A DNA stretch of 64,000 bases, from positions 62,001-126,000 of the forward strand of contig VGDX01000004.1 in NCBI GenBank assembly GCA_016869535.1. Reading direction: 5' to 3'. A program made the position numbers and the translations under genes. Below the pieces are notes generated by a model. It made no database searches and was not told the origin of the DNA. It saw only the letters and a list, made by a program, of their open reading frames with translations. Positions 1 to 8,785 of this stretch are shown here, in pieces; position 1 is the first letter of the stretch; the number at the start of each line of letters is the position of its first letter. Source of the DNA: Alphaproteobacteria bacterium. Its GTDB lineage: Bacteria; Pseudomonadota; Alphaproteobacteria; Rhizobiales; Methyloligellaceae.

Positions 1-1
1 G

Positions 2-1549
2 CGCGACTATCTCTATGAGAGCCTGCTCGCACGCGCTCTCGATGAGCCATTTACCCTTTACGGCCTCATTGCCGAGAGCGTGGAAACCCCGCCCGAACGG
101 AGCTTTGTCGAGTTCACGCTGCATCCCGATGCCAAATTCTCAGACGGCACGCCGATCACCGTGAAGGACGTCATCTTTTCGCACGCGGTGCTGCGCGATC
201 ATGGACGTCCCAATCACCGCTCTTATTATAAGAAGGTCGCCAAGGTCGAGCAGACCGGTGAGCGCAAGGTCCGCTTCACCTTCGATCAGAGTGGCGATCG
301 CGAGATGCCGCTGATCATCGGGTTGATGCCGGTGCTGCCGAGCCATCTGCTCACCGCCGAGAGCTTCGACAAGACCACGCTCAAGCCGCCGATCGGCAGC
401 GGACCTTATCTCATCGACAAGGTCGATCCCGGCAAGAGCATCACCTATAGGCGCGATCCGAATTATTGGGGACGCGATCTCCCGGTCAATCGCGGTCTCT
501 ATAATTTCGATGAGATCCGCTACGACTACTATCGCGACGCCGGCGCTCTGTTCGAGGCCTTCAAGTCGGGACTCATACGGTTGCGCAACGAAGACGACCC
601 GACACGTTGGACCGAAGGCTACAATTTTCCAGCCTTGAAAGACGGCCGCGTCGTCAAGGAGGCGCTGCCGATCGAGACGCCGGCAGGCATGGCCGCGCTC
701 GTGTTCAACACCCGGCGGCCGCTCTTCGCCGATCCGCGTGTGCGCCAGGCACTGATCCGTCTGTTCGATTTCGAATGGATCAACCGCAATCTTTATCACG
801 GGCAATATGCGCGCACGGAAAGCTATTTCGCCCGCTCGGAACTTTCCTCGCACGGGCATCCCGCAGATGCCACCGAACGTAAGCTGCTCGCGCCTTACGC
901 CGATCAGTTGAAACCAGAGATCATGGACGGGACCTTCGCCTTTCCCACGACCGACGGCAGCGGCGAGAACCGCGAAGGCCGCATCGAGGCGCTTAAACTG
1001 CTTGAAGAGGCGGGGTGGCGGCTCAAGGACGGCAAGTTGATCAACGATAAGACCGGCGAGCCTTTTGAGTTCGAGATTCTCGCCGCGACCCGCGCGCAGG
1101 AACGTCTGCTGCTCACCTATGCCCGCGCCTTGAAGGAGGTCGGCATCGACGCTCGGATCCGCCAGGTGGACTCCGCGCAATATCAGCGGCGCAAGATTAC
1201 CTACGATTTCGACATGATCCAGTATGTGTGGCCGTCATCGCTGTCGCCCGGCAATGAGCAGAACTTCCGCTGGGGCAGTAGCGAAGCGGATATTGAAGGC
1301 ACGTTCAATTTTGCCGGGGTCAGGAGCGAAGCCGTCGATGCCATGATCGAGGCGCTGCTCAAGGCCGAAAGCCGCGAGGACTTTGTTTCGGCGGTGCGCG
1401 CGCTCGACCGCGCCTTGCTGTCGGGCGACTATGTCATTCCCTTGTTCTATCTGCCGCGGCAGTGGGTCGCCCATTGGAGCGACCTGAAACGGCCCGAGGA
1501 GACCCCGCTTTACGGCTACCAGATCGATACCTGGTGGCTTCAGCTTTAG
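2..1549 (+). CDS. ABC transporter substrate-binding protein, family 5 (3' part)
   Basis: The reading frame is open from the left edge, so the start and signal peptide lie outside the window. What remains is about 515 residues of an SBP_bac_5 (oligopeptide/dipeptide/microcin C type) periplasmic binding protein. The FSDGTPIT segment followed by a valine-rich strand is typical of the family, as are the YRRDPNYWG segment and the C-terminal W-x-L-Q-L end. In this family the protein captures peptides or similar solutes in the periplasm and delivers them to an ABC permease. The permease genes are not visible and may lie upstream. The gene converges on mfd and the two stop codons overlap by four bases. 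The substrate cannot be told from sequence. Confidence 0.88.
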   Translation, partial: RDYLYESLLARALDEPFTLYGLIAESVETPPERSFVEFTLHPDAKFSDGTPITVKDVIFSHAVLRDHGRPNHRSYYKKVAKVEQTGERKVRFTFDQSGDREMPLIIGLMPVLPSHLLTAESFDKTTLKPPIGSGPYLIDKVDPGKSITYRRDPNYWGRDLPVNRGLYNFDEIRYDYYRDAGALFEAFKSGLIRLRNEDDPTRWTEGYNFPALKDGRVVKEALPIETPAGMAALVFNTRRPLFADPRVRQALIRLFDFEWINRNLYHGQYARTESYFARSELSSHGHPADATERKLLAPYADQLKPEIMDGTFAFPTTDGSGENREGRIEALKLLEEAGWRLKDGKLINDKTGEPFEFEILAATRAQERLLLTYARALKEVGIDARIRQVDSAQYQRRKITYDFDMIQYVWPSSLSPGNEQNFRWGSSEADIEGTFNFAGVRSEAVDAMIEALLKAESREDFVSAVRALDRALLSGDYVIPLFYLPRQWVAHWSDLKRPEETPLYGYQIDTWWLQL

Positions 1550-4500
1550 GCGGCCTGCTTCACTTCAGCGGCGATCTTGGCGAGGTGCTGCAGGAGATCG
1601 CGGGTACCGGCGAGCCGTGCCTCGGGCGTCTGCCAATTGGCGTAATAAATAAGACGGTGGTCGGGCTGGAGCTTCACGCGCGTTCCCTGCTCGCGGATGA
1701 AGGCGATCAGCCCATCGGGGTTGGCGAAACTCTTGTTGCGGAAGGCAATCACCGCGCCCTTAGGCCCGGCGTCGATCTGCTCAATTCCAGCCTGGCGGCA
1801 TAATCCCTTGATTTCAACCACATCGAGCAGATGCCGTACCTCGGATGGCAATTGGCCGAACCGGTCGATCAACTCCGCGGCGAAAGCTTCGATGGCCTCG
1901 TGACTCTCGACCGCGACCAGACGTCGATAGAGACCGAGCCGTACTTGCAGATCGGGCACATATTCCTCGGGGATCAGGACCGATGTGCCGAGATTGATGC
2001 GTGGCGACCATTGATCCTCGATCACCGCGCCCTCGCCGCCCTTCAACGCCGCCACCGCCTCCTCGAGCATCGACTGGTAAAGTTCGAAGCCGACTTCCCT
2101 GATATGACCGGACTGCTCCTCGCCGAGCAGATTGCCGGCGCCCCTGATGTCGAGATCGTGGCTCGCCAGCACAAAGCCCGCACCGAGCGTGTCCAGAGAT
2201 TGCAGCACCTTAAGCCGCTTCTCGGCTGCAGGCGTCAGCCGCATGTCGGCGGGTATGGTGAAATAGGCATAGGCCCTGATTTTGGAACGCCCGACCCGTC
2301 CGCGCAGCTGATAGAGCTGAGCCAGGCCGAACATATCGGCGCGATGCACGATCAGCGTATTGGCGGTGGGGATATCGAGGCCCGACTCCACGATCGAGGT
2401 CGAGAGCAGAACGTCGTATTGCCGGTCGTAAAAGGCATTCATCACTGCGTCGAGTTCCTTGGATCCCATCTGGCCGTGCGCGCGGCCGACCTTCAGCTCT
2501 GGCACATGCTCGGCAAGGAAGGAAGCCGCGTCGTCGAGGTCGGAGATGCGCGGTACCACATAGAAGGTCTGACCGCCGCGGAAACGCTCGCGCAGCAGCG
2601 CTTCCCGCAGAATCATCGGATCGAAGGGGGTCACATAGGTACGGACAGCGAGGCGGTCGACCGGCGGTGTGGAGATCAACGACATCTCGCGCACGCCGGA
2701 CAGCGCCAGCTGCAAGGTTCGCGGAATGGGCGTCGCGGTGAGCGTCAGCACATGCACGTCATCGCGGAGCTGCTTCAGCCGCTCTTTATGCTGCACGCCG
2801 AAATGCTGCTCTTCATCGACGATCAAAAGGCCGAGATCGGCAAATTCAATCGACTTGCCGAGCAGGGCATGCGTGCCGATGACGATATCGATATCGCCGC
2901 TCTTCAGCTTCTTCTTGACCTCCGTTAGCTCTTTCCCTCCGACCAGACGTGAGGCTTGCGCGATCTTCACCGGAAGTCCGCGGAAGCGTTCGGTGAAAGT
3001 GTGAAAATGCTGGCGCGCGAGCAGCGTGGTCGGCACCACCACGGCAACCTGCTTGCCGGCGAGGACGCTGATAAGGCTTGCGCGGAGCGCCACTTCGGTT
3101 TTGCCAAAGCCGACATCGCCACAGATCAGCCGGTCCATCGGCCGGCCGCTCGCAAGGTCGTCAAGTACCGCTCCGATACTGGTAACCTGGTCCTCGGTCT
3201 CTTCGTAAGGAAAGCGTGCGGAGAACTCGTCATAGACGCCTTCGGGCGGATTGAGGACCGGCGCTTGGCGCAGCGCGCGCAAAGCGGCAACCTTGATGAG
3301 TTTCTCGGCCATGTCGCGAATGCGCTGCTTGAGCCGCGCTTTCCGCGACTGCCATGCCACGCCGCCCAGCCGGTCCAGCTGCGCCCCCGCCTCGTCCGAG
3401 CCGTAGCGACTGAGCAGATCGATATTCTCCACCGGCAGATAGAGCTTGTCGCCACCGGCATAATGGACTTCGAGGCAATCATGCGGCTGACCCACGGCCT
3501 GTATGGTGGCGAGACCAACGAAACGGCCGATGCCATGATCGGCATGCACCACGAGGTCGCCAACCGCGAGGCTCGATACTTCAGTAAGCACGTCGGCGCC
3601 GCGCTTGTGCCGCGCTTTGCGTACCAGACGATCGCCGAGAATGTCCTGCTCGCCTATGATCGCGACGCCCGGCGCCTCGAAGCCGGTCTCGATGGGCAGC
3701 ACCGCCACGGCGACACTCTCGAGCGGCAACGTCACCGCCTCGGCAAAGCTTTCCACCTTCTGGGTCTCACCCACGCCATGTTCGGCCAATAAGGCGGCCA
3801 GGCGCTCGCGCGTACCGTTGCTCCAGCAAGCGACGATGACCTGCTTGCCTTCGCCTTTAAGCTTTTTGGCGTGGTCGACGACGGCATCAAACACGTTCGC
3901 GCCTTCGGTCTGCCGTTCCATTGCAAAGGAGCGCCCTTGCCGGCCGCCGAGCGAAACGATGTCAGCGCCCGGTGCTTCCGGGCGCTCGAATGGATCGAGC
4001 GCAATGGTTTGACGGTCTTTGAGCGCTGTCTCCCAATCGCTCTCGCTGAGAAACATGCTCTCAGGCGTCACCGGGTGATATGGCGGTGCGCCGAAGGCCT
4101 TGCGCTCAAGCGCCTGTGCGCGCGCATCGTAGTGGTCGGCGATCTGTTCGAGCCGCTTAGCGCGTGCGTCGTCGGTCAGCGGATCGAGGGTGACGCTCGC
4201 CTCGGGCAGATAGTCGAACAGGGTGGCGAGCTTGTCGTGGAACAGCGGCAGCCAATGCTCCATGCCCTGATGCTGCCGGCCCGCCGAGATCGACTCGTAA
4301 AGCGGATCGTCGCCCGTTACGGGTCCGAACAACTCGATATAGCGCTGGCGGAAGGCGCGGCGAACGTCCGGCGTGAGCGTAACCTCGCTCATAGGCAGGA
4401 ACTCGAGCCTCTCGAGGCGAGCCGCACTGCGTTGCGTCTCCGGATCGAAAGCGCGGATCGATTCAAGCGTGTCGCCGAAGAAATCGAGGCGCAGCGGTTG

Positions 4501-5058
4501 GTCGCCAGGCGGGTAAAGATCGAGTATGCCGCCCCGCACCGCGTATTGACCGGGATCTGTCACCGTCCCGGCCCGCGCATAACCCGAGGTCTCAAGTCGC
4601 GCGACCAGGTCATGCATGCTCACGGCATTGCCGGACTGAAGCCGGATCGTGGTACTGGTAAGAAATTCGCGCGGCGGCATGCGTTGCAAGGCAGCATTCA
4701 CGGCTGTCAACACGATCAGCGGCTTCTGGTCGCCGGCGTGACGTTCGGCAAGCGCAGCGAGCGTGGCGATACGTTGGGCTACGATCTCGGCATTCGGCGC
4801 CACGCGGTCGTACGGAACGCTGTCCCAGGCGGGAAAGCTCAGCATTGTCACGTCCGGCGCAAAGAATTGAAGCGCGTCCTCCAACGTGGTCAGACGGTTG
4901 CCGTCGCGTGCGATATGCAGGATCGGGCCGTTCCCACTTCGCGCCAATTCGCCAAGCAGCAGCGCATCGAGTCCTTCGGGCACGCCAGAGGTGATGGCGT
5001 GCCTGGTTTTGAGCAACGGTGCGATCGGCAAGGAGAGAGGTTTTGACGCGGGGGACAT
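1546..5058 (-). CDS. mfd: Transcription-repair coupling factor Mfd
   Basis: This 1170-residue protein has full Mfd length. Mfd binds stalled RNA polymerase, pushes it off damaged template DNA and recruits UvrA. The first roughly 350 residues are the UvrB-homology region. An RNA-polymerase-interacting CarD-like domain lies near residues 500-570 (DLVVHADHGIGRF). The RecG-like superfamily 2 motor follows, with Walker A GDVGFGKTE near residue 646 and the DEEQHFG box near 748. The C-terminal TRCF domain is present. The start gives the standard beginning just before the UvrB homology and lies 11 bases after the sdhE stop, so sdhE-mfd is probably one transcription unit. Its repair partner uvrA is also in this window at about 41.6 kb. 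Confidence 0.97.
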   Translation of the reverse strand: MSPASKPLSLPIAPLLKTRHAITSGVPEGLDALLLGELARSGNGPILHIARDGNRLTTLEDALQFFAPDVTMLSFPAWDSVPYDRVAPNAEIVAQRIATLAALAERHAGDQKPLIVLTAVNAALQRMPPREFLTSTTIRLQSGNAVSMHDLVARLETSGYARAGTVTDPGQYAVRGGILDLYPPGDQPLRLDFFGDTLESIRAFDPETQRSAARLERLEFLPMSEVTLTPDVRRAFRQRYIELFGPVTGDDPLYESISAGRQHQGMEHWLPLFHDKLATLFDYLPEASVTLDPLTDDARAKRLEQIADHYDARAQALERKAFGAPPYHPVTPESMFLSESDWETALKDRQTIALDPFERPEAPGADIVSLGGRQGRSFAMERQTEGANVFDAVVDHAKKLKGEGKQVIVACWSNGTRERLAALLAEHGVGETQKVESFAEAVTLPLESVAVAVLPIETGFEAPGVAIIGEQDILGDRLVRKARHKRGADVLTEVSSLAVGDLVVHADHGIGRFVGLATIQAVGQPHDCLEVHYAGGDKLYLPVENIDLLSRYGSDEAGAQLDRLGGVAWQSRKARLKQRIRDMAEKLIKVAALRALRQAPVLNPPEGVYDEFSARFPYEETEDQVTSIGAVLDDLASGRPMDRLICGDVGFGKTEVALRASLISVLAGKQVAVVVPTTLLARQHFHTFTERFRGLPVKIAQASRLVGGKELTEVKKKLKSGDIDIVIGTHALLGKSIEFADLGLLIVDEEQHFGVQHKERLKQLRDDVHVLTLTATPIPRTLQLALSGVREMSLISTPPVDRLAVRTYVTPFDPMILREALLRERFRGGQTFYVVPRISDLDDAASFLAEHVPELKVGRAHGQMGSKELDAVMNAFYDRQYDVLLSTSIVESGLDIPTANTLIVHRADMFGLAQLYQLRGRVGRSKIRAYAYFTIPADMRLTPAAEKRLKVLQSLDTLGAGFVLASHDLDIRGAGNLLGEEQSGHIREVGFELYQSMLEEAVAALKGGEGAVIEDQWSPRINLGTSVLIPEEYVPDLQVRLGLYRRLVAVESHEAIEAFAAELIDRFGQLPSEVRHLLDVVEIKGLCRQAGIEQIDAGPKGAVIAFRNKSFANPDGLIAFIREQGTRVKLQPDHRLIYYANWQTPEARLAGTRDLLQHLAKIAAEVKQAA

Positions 5059-5069
5059 CGGGTTCCAGT

Positions 5070-5348
5070 CTAGCCGGCTTCGTTCATGCCATGAAAACGG
5101 CGAAGCCGCGCCATGAGTTCGTCGAGGTCCGGCGCGCCGAGCGATTCCCCGCGGAGCAGGGATATTTCAATCTGGGGATCGGGCGTGTCGATCAGTCTCT
5201 CGAACACGCCGATTTCGACGGCGTCCATCTTGTCCAGCGTTTCCGTAGCAAACCTGCCGAGAAGGAAATCCATCTCCTTGTAGCCCCGATGGGTCGCCCG
5301 CCACAGCGCGCGGCGCCGGCGCGTGCCAATATCGGTTTCTGACATCAT
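5070..5348 (-). CDS. sdhE: Succinate dehydrogenase assembly factor SdhE (FAD assembly factor 2)
   Basis: This small protein of about 92 residues belongs to the SdhE/Sdh5 (DUF339) family, which promotes covalent FAD attachment to the succinate dehydrogenase flavoprotein. The signature RGYKEMDFLLGRF corresponds to the conserved RGxxExD flavinylation motif. The frame is open another 27 codons upstream, but those codons overlap the recG 5' side and do not resemble the family. A GGAAAG ribosome site sits 5 to 8 bases before two consecutive ATGs at 5348 and 5345, which decides the start. It is divergent from recG and lies 11 bases upstream of mfd. Confidence 0.93.
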   Translation of the reverse strand: MMSETDIGTRRRRALWRATHRGYKEMDFLLGRFATETLDKMDAVEIGVFERLIDTPDPQIEISLLRGESLGAPDLDELMARLRRFHGMNEAG

Positions 5349-5416
5349 GCTTGCTTTCCACGGCGGCACGCGATGGGTTAGAGCGACCGGATTTCGCCTG
5401 TCAAGCATATGAGACC

Positions 5417-7537
5417 ATGAGGCCGCCACGTCTAAATCCCCTGTTCGCCACGGTCCGCGCCTTGAAGGGCGTGGGACCGAAGGTCGAAGGTCTGTTGACC
5501 AAGCTAGTGGCGCCTGGCCATCAGAACGCGCATGCGCGGGTCATAGACCTTCTGTGGCATCTGCCCACCGGGCTTATCGACCGTGCCCTGACGCCCAACA
5601 TTGCCACGGCGAAAGTCGGCGAGATCGCAACGCTCGAAGTGACGGTGGCCGAGCATCGACCGGGCGGTGGCCGGCGCGGCGGCCGGGCGCCGTACAAGGT
5701 GCTGGTCGAGGACGATTCCGGCGGCGCTTTCGATCTCGTTTATTTCAACGCTGACCCGAATTACCTCAAGCGCCTGCTTCCTGTCGGCTCGCGCCGTCTC
5801 GTCTCAGGCCAGCTCGAAGCGTATGACGGCTGGCTGCAAATGCCGCATCCCGATCATGTCGTCGCAGTGGACGGTGCCGGCAATCTACCTCTGCTCGAAC
5901 CGACCTATCCATTAACCACAGGACTCTCCAATACCGTATTGCGCAAGGCGATCGGCGAGGCCCTTCCGCAGCTGCCAGCGTTACCGGAATGGAATGATGC
6001 CGAATTTCTTGCCAAACATGCTTGGCCCACATTTGGCGAGGCAATAACCCGGCTGCATGAACCGAAGTCCGATGCCGATCTGTCGCTGACCTCGCCAGCG
6101 CGTCTACGCCTTGCTTACGACGAATTGCTCGCCAACCAACTCGCGTTGGCCGTCATACGCCAGCGACTGACAAAACGCGCAGGTCGAAGCCTAGTGGCGT
6201 CGGGCAAATTCCGCAAAGCGATACTGGCGAACCTTCCCTTCGAGCTGACCGGTGCGCAGATGCGGTCGCTTGCCGAGATCGACGCTGACCTCAAGACTCC
6301 GCACCGCATGTTACGGCTGCTGCAAGGCGACGTGGGTAGCGGCAAGACAGTGGTGGCGCTGCTCGCCATGGTCAATGCTGTAGAAGCCGGCGTGCAAACA
6401 GCGCTCATGGCGCCGACCGAGCTATTGGCGCGGCAGCATCTGCAAACGATCTCGCCGCTCGCCGAATCTGCCGGATTACGCGTGGCCATACTTACCGGGC
6501 GCGAGCGTGGGCGTGAACGCGAGGAGATCCTGACCGCGCTGCAGGACGGCAAGATCGACATCCTCATCGGCACGCATGCGCTGTTCCAGGAGGCCATCGC
6601 CTTTCGCGACCTTGGCCTTGTCGTCATAGACGAACAGCACCGCTTTGGCGTGCATCAGCGGCTCGCATTGCAAGCCAAGGGTACTGGCTCCGGCGCCGAG
6701 CTTTTGGTGATGACCGCAACACCCATCCCCCGCACCCTCTTGCTCACGGGCTATGGCGACATGGACGCCTCCCGTCTCGACGAAAAACCGCCAGGACGCA
6801 AACCCGTCGCCACGCGTACCGTCCCCCTCGATCGGCTCGACGAGGTGGTTGCCGGCATCACGCGGGCCGTAAGCCAAGGCAGTCAGGTCTATTGGGTGTG
6901 CCCGCTGGTAGCCGAATCGGAGATGCTCGACCTGGCGGCGGCGGAAGAACGTTACGCCGCGTTGAAAAAGCATTTCGGCGCCAAGGTCGGGCTGGTGCAC
7001 GGCAGGCTGGCGGCCAAGGAGAAGGACCGGGTGATGGCAGCCTTCGCCGCCGGCGATATTGCCGTGTTGGTGTCGACCACGGTGATCGAAGTCGGCGTCG
7101 ATATACCAAACGCCTCGATTATGATCATCGAGCATGCCGAGCGTTTTGGACTGGCTCAGCTGCACCAATTGCGCGGCCGGGTCGGACGCGGCGCGAAGGA
7201 ATCGTCCTGTGTTCTCCTCTATCGTCAGCCGCTATCCGACACGGCGCGAGAGAGATTGAACGTATTGCGTCGTACCGAGGATGGTTTCGTTATTGCCGAG
7301 GAGGATCTGCGGTTGCGCGGCGGCGGTGAAGTGCTCGGCACGCGTCAGAGCGGGATGCCAGCCTTCCGGATTGCCCGTCTGCCCGAAGACCAGACTCTCC
7401 TCCAGACGGCCCGCGACACAGCACGGCTAATCCTGGCACGCGATCCCGAATTGAAAGGGAAGAATGCCGAGCCGCTAAGGTTATTGCTGTATCTCTTTGA
7501 GCGCGACGATGCGATCAAACTTATGCGCGCCGGATGA
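5417..7537 (+). CDS. recG: ATP-dependent DNA helicase RecG
   Basis: RecG reverses stalled replication forks and branch-migrates Holliday junctions. The chosen ATG gives about 706 residues beginning MRPPRLNPLF, which is normal for alphaproteobacterial RecG. An in-frame ATG at 5351 would overlap sdhE and add unrelated residues. The N-terminal wedge/OB region (about 60-150) is followed by the helicase core with Walker A GDVGSGKT near residue 304 and the DEQH box near 404. The QLRGRVGR motif and a TRG region follow. The gene diverges from sdhE-mfd and converges on the SPOR gene with three bases between the stop codons. The ribosome site before 5417 is weak. Confidence 0.96.
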   Translation: MRPPRLNPLFATVRALKGVGPKVEGLLTKLVAPGHQNAHARVIDLLWHLPTGLIDRALTPNIATAKVGEIATLEVTVAEHRPGGGRRGGRAPYKVLVEDDSGGAFDLVYFNADPNYLKRLLPVGSRRLVSGQLEAYDGWLQMPHPDHVVAVDGAGNLPLLEPTYPLTTGLSNTVLRKAIGEALPQLPALPEWNDAEFLAKHAWPTFGEAITRLHEPKSDADLSLTSPARLRLAYDELLANQLALAVIRQRLTKRAGRSLVASGKFRKAILANLPFELTGAQMRSLAEIDADLKTPHRMLRLLQGDVGSGKTVVALLAMVNAVEAGVQTALMAPTELLARQHLQTISPLAESAGLRVAILTGRERGREREEILTALQDGKIDILIGTHALFQEAIAFRDLGLVVIDEQHRFGVHQRLALQAKGTGSGAELLVMTATPIPRTLLLTGYGDMDASRLDEKPPGRKPVATRTVPLDRLDEVVAGITRAVSQGSQVYWVCPLVAESEMLDLAAAEERYAALKKHFGAKVGLVHGRLAAKEKDRVMAAFAAGDIAVLVSTTVIEVGVDIPNASIMIIEHAERFGLAQLHQLRGRVGRGAKESSCVLLYRQPLSDTARERLNVLRRTEDGFVIAEEDLRLRGGGEVLGTRQSGMPAFRIARLPEDQTLLQTARDTARLILARDPELKGKNAEPLRLLLYLFERDDAIKLMRAG

Positions 7538-7540
7538 CGG

Positions 7541-8755
7541 TCACGGGCCGTCTGGTGAGACCACGGAGCAATCGACCCCGCCGCGCTTCAGCGAGTTGCA
7601 CAGGCTCTGGCCTTGGGCCCGGTCGAAGGGTCCGGCTTTGAGGCTGTAGAACGTGCCGAAATTGCCGATATCGACCTTCTCGATTTGCGGGCGTGCCGAT
7701 GCGAGTTGCGGAGCCTTGCTGGCGGCCTGCTGCCAAAGCGCCTTGGCTTCGGACTCCGACCGGCTATTGGCGAGCTGGAGACTATAGCCTCGGCCGCTGA
7801 CCGCGGCGGTTTGCGTGGGTGCCGGTGCGGTTTCCGATTCACCCCCGGTATTTCGGGAAATCCAACGCCCGAGACGCGTGCCTCCCTCACCCCCGGCATC
7901 TTCATCTTGCACTTGCGTGGACCAACTCGACGGCGCCGCTGCCTGGGTTGCGGCCGGTGCTGCCGCAGTCCTTGTCGGTGCCGCTGACGGGGCGGCAGCT
8001 GGTGCTGGTGCTGGTGCCGCTGTGGGTTGACTTGCCGGTGTCTCCGAAGAACTGAACACGTCGGTCACCGACCCCCACAAGCGCGAGGCGCGGCTGCCCC
8101 CCTCCGCGGGTGCAGACTCTGACGAAACGGAAGTGCTCCACGCGCCAGGCGCTTCCGGTTTGGCTGCAGGCGCCGGGCTGGCCGTGCGGGTTTCCGTGGT
8201 GGCGCCGAAAGACGGAATCGCGTTTATGACCCGATCGGTCAGGCTGCTGCCTTCATCCGACCTGACTTCCGCGTCGACCGACGCGACCGCCGTGCCGGCA
8301 CCGTCCTGGGCGATGATCTTCTCCACTTCGCTGCTGCTGCTTGCCCGACGCGCGGCGGCGAAATCCGCTTCCCCCTGCTCGCCAATCCCCGCTGAGCGGT
8401 AAGCAAGACCGCGATTGACCTGCGCCCTGACCTTGTCGGAACTCGACAGACCGAGCCAGATGGCAGCGCCGAGATCGGCAATGGCACGCGAAGGCTGACC
8501 AATCTTGCGATAGGCGATCCCACGCAGAAAAAGCGCTTTAGCGGCTACCGCGGGAGAGGCGCCCTCGGAATTGACAGTGGAGGTCAATAACCGCACGGCG
8601 TTGTCGTAATTGCCGGCGTTGAGCGCAGCGGCCCCGCTTTTCAGCCCGGCTTCCTGCGCTTTGGCGGAAGCCATGGCGCCAAGCAGGACCAGCGCCACCC
8701 AAAGAGCAAGGCGCGGCGAGAAGGGGTGCCGATGATCCGCCATGTCATTGCTCAA
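7541..8755 (-). CDS. Secreted TPR and SPOR-domain envelope protein
   Basis: This protein has about 404 residues. An N-terminal signal peptide ends near the SAKAQEA segment. TPR-like helices with alanine-rich repeats cover residues 35-140, followed by a long low-complexity linker rich in Pro, Ala, Thr and Ser (about 170-320). A C-terminal SPOR domain (about 325-400) begins GYSLQLAN. SPOR domains bind denuded glycan strands of septal peptidoglycan, so a role at the division site is likely. It lies 30 bases downstream of glmS on the same strand, so co-transcription with amino-sugar synthesis is plausible. An ATG at 8743 is an alternative start. The exact function is unknown. Confidence 0.82.
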   Translation of the reverse strand: MSNDMADHRHPFSPRLALWVALVLLGAMASAKAQEAGLKSGAAALNAGNYDNAVRLLTSTVNSEGASPAVAAKALFLRGIAYRKIGQPSRAIADLGAAIWLGLSSSDKVRAQVNRGLAYRSAGIGEQGEADFAAARRASSSSEVEKIIAQDGAGTAVASVDAEVRSDEGSSLTDRVINAIPSFGATTETRTASPAPAAKPEAPGAWSTSVSSESAPAEGGSRASRLWGSVTDVFSSSETPASQPTAAPAPAPAAAPSAAPTRTAAAPAATQAAAPSSWSTQVQDEDAGGEGGTRLGRWISRNTGGESETAPAPTQTAAVSGRGYSLQLANSRSESEAKALWQQAASKAPQLASARPQIEKVDIGNFGTFYSLKAGPFDRAQGQSLCNSLKRGGVDCSVVSPDGP

Positions 8756-8785
8756 GCAAAGAAATCAGGCAAATCGGAGGCTAGT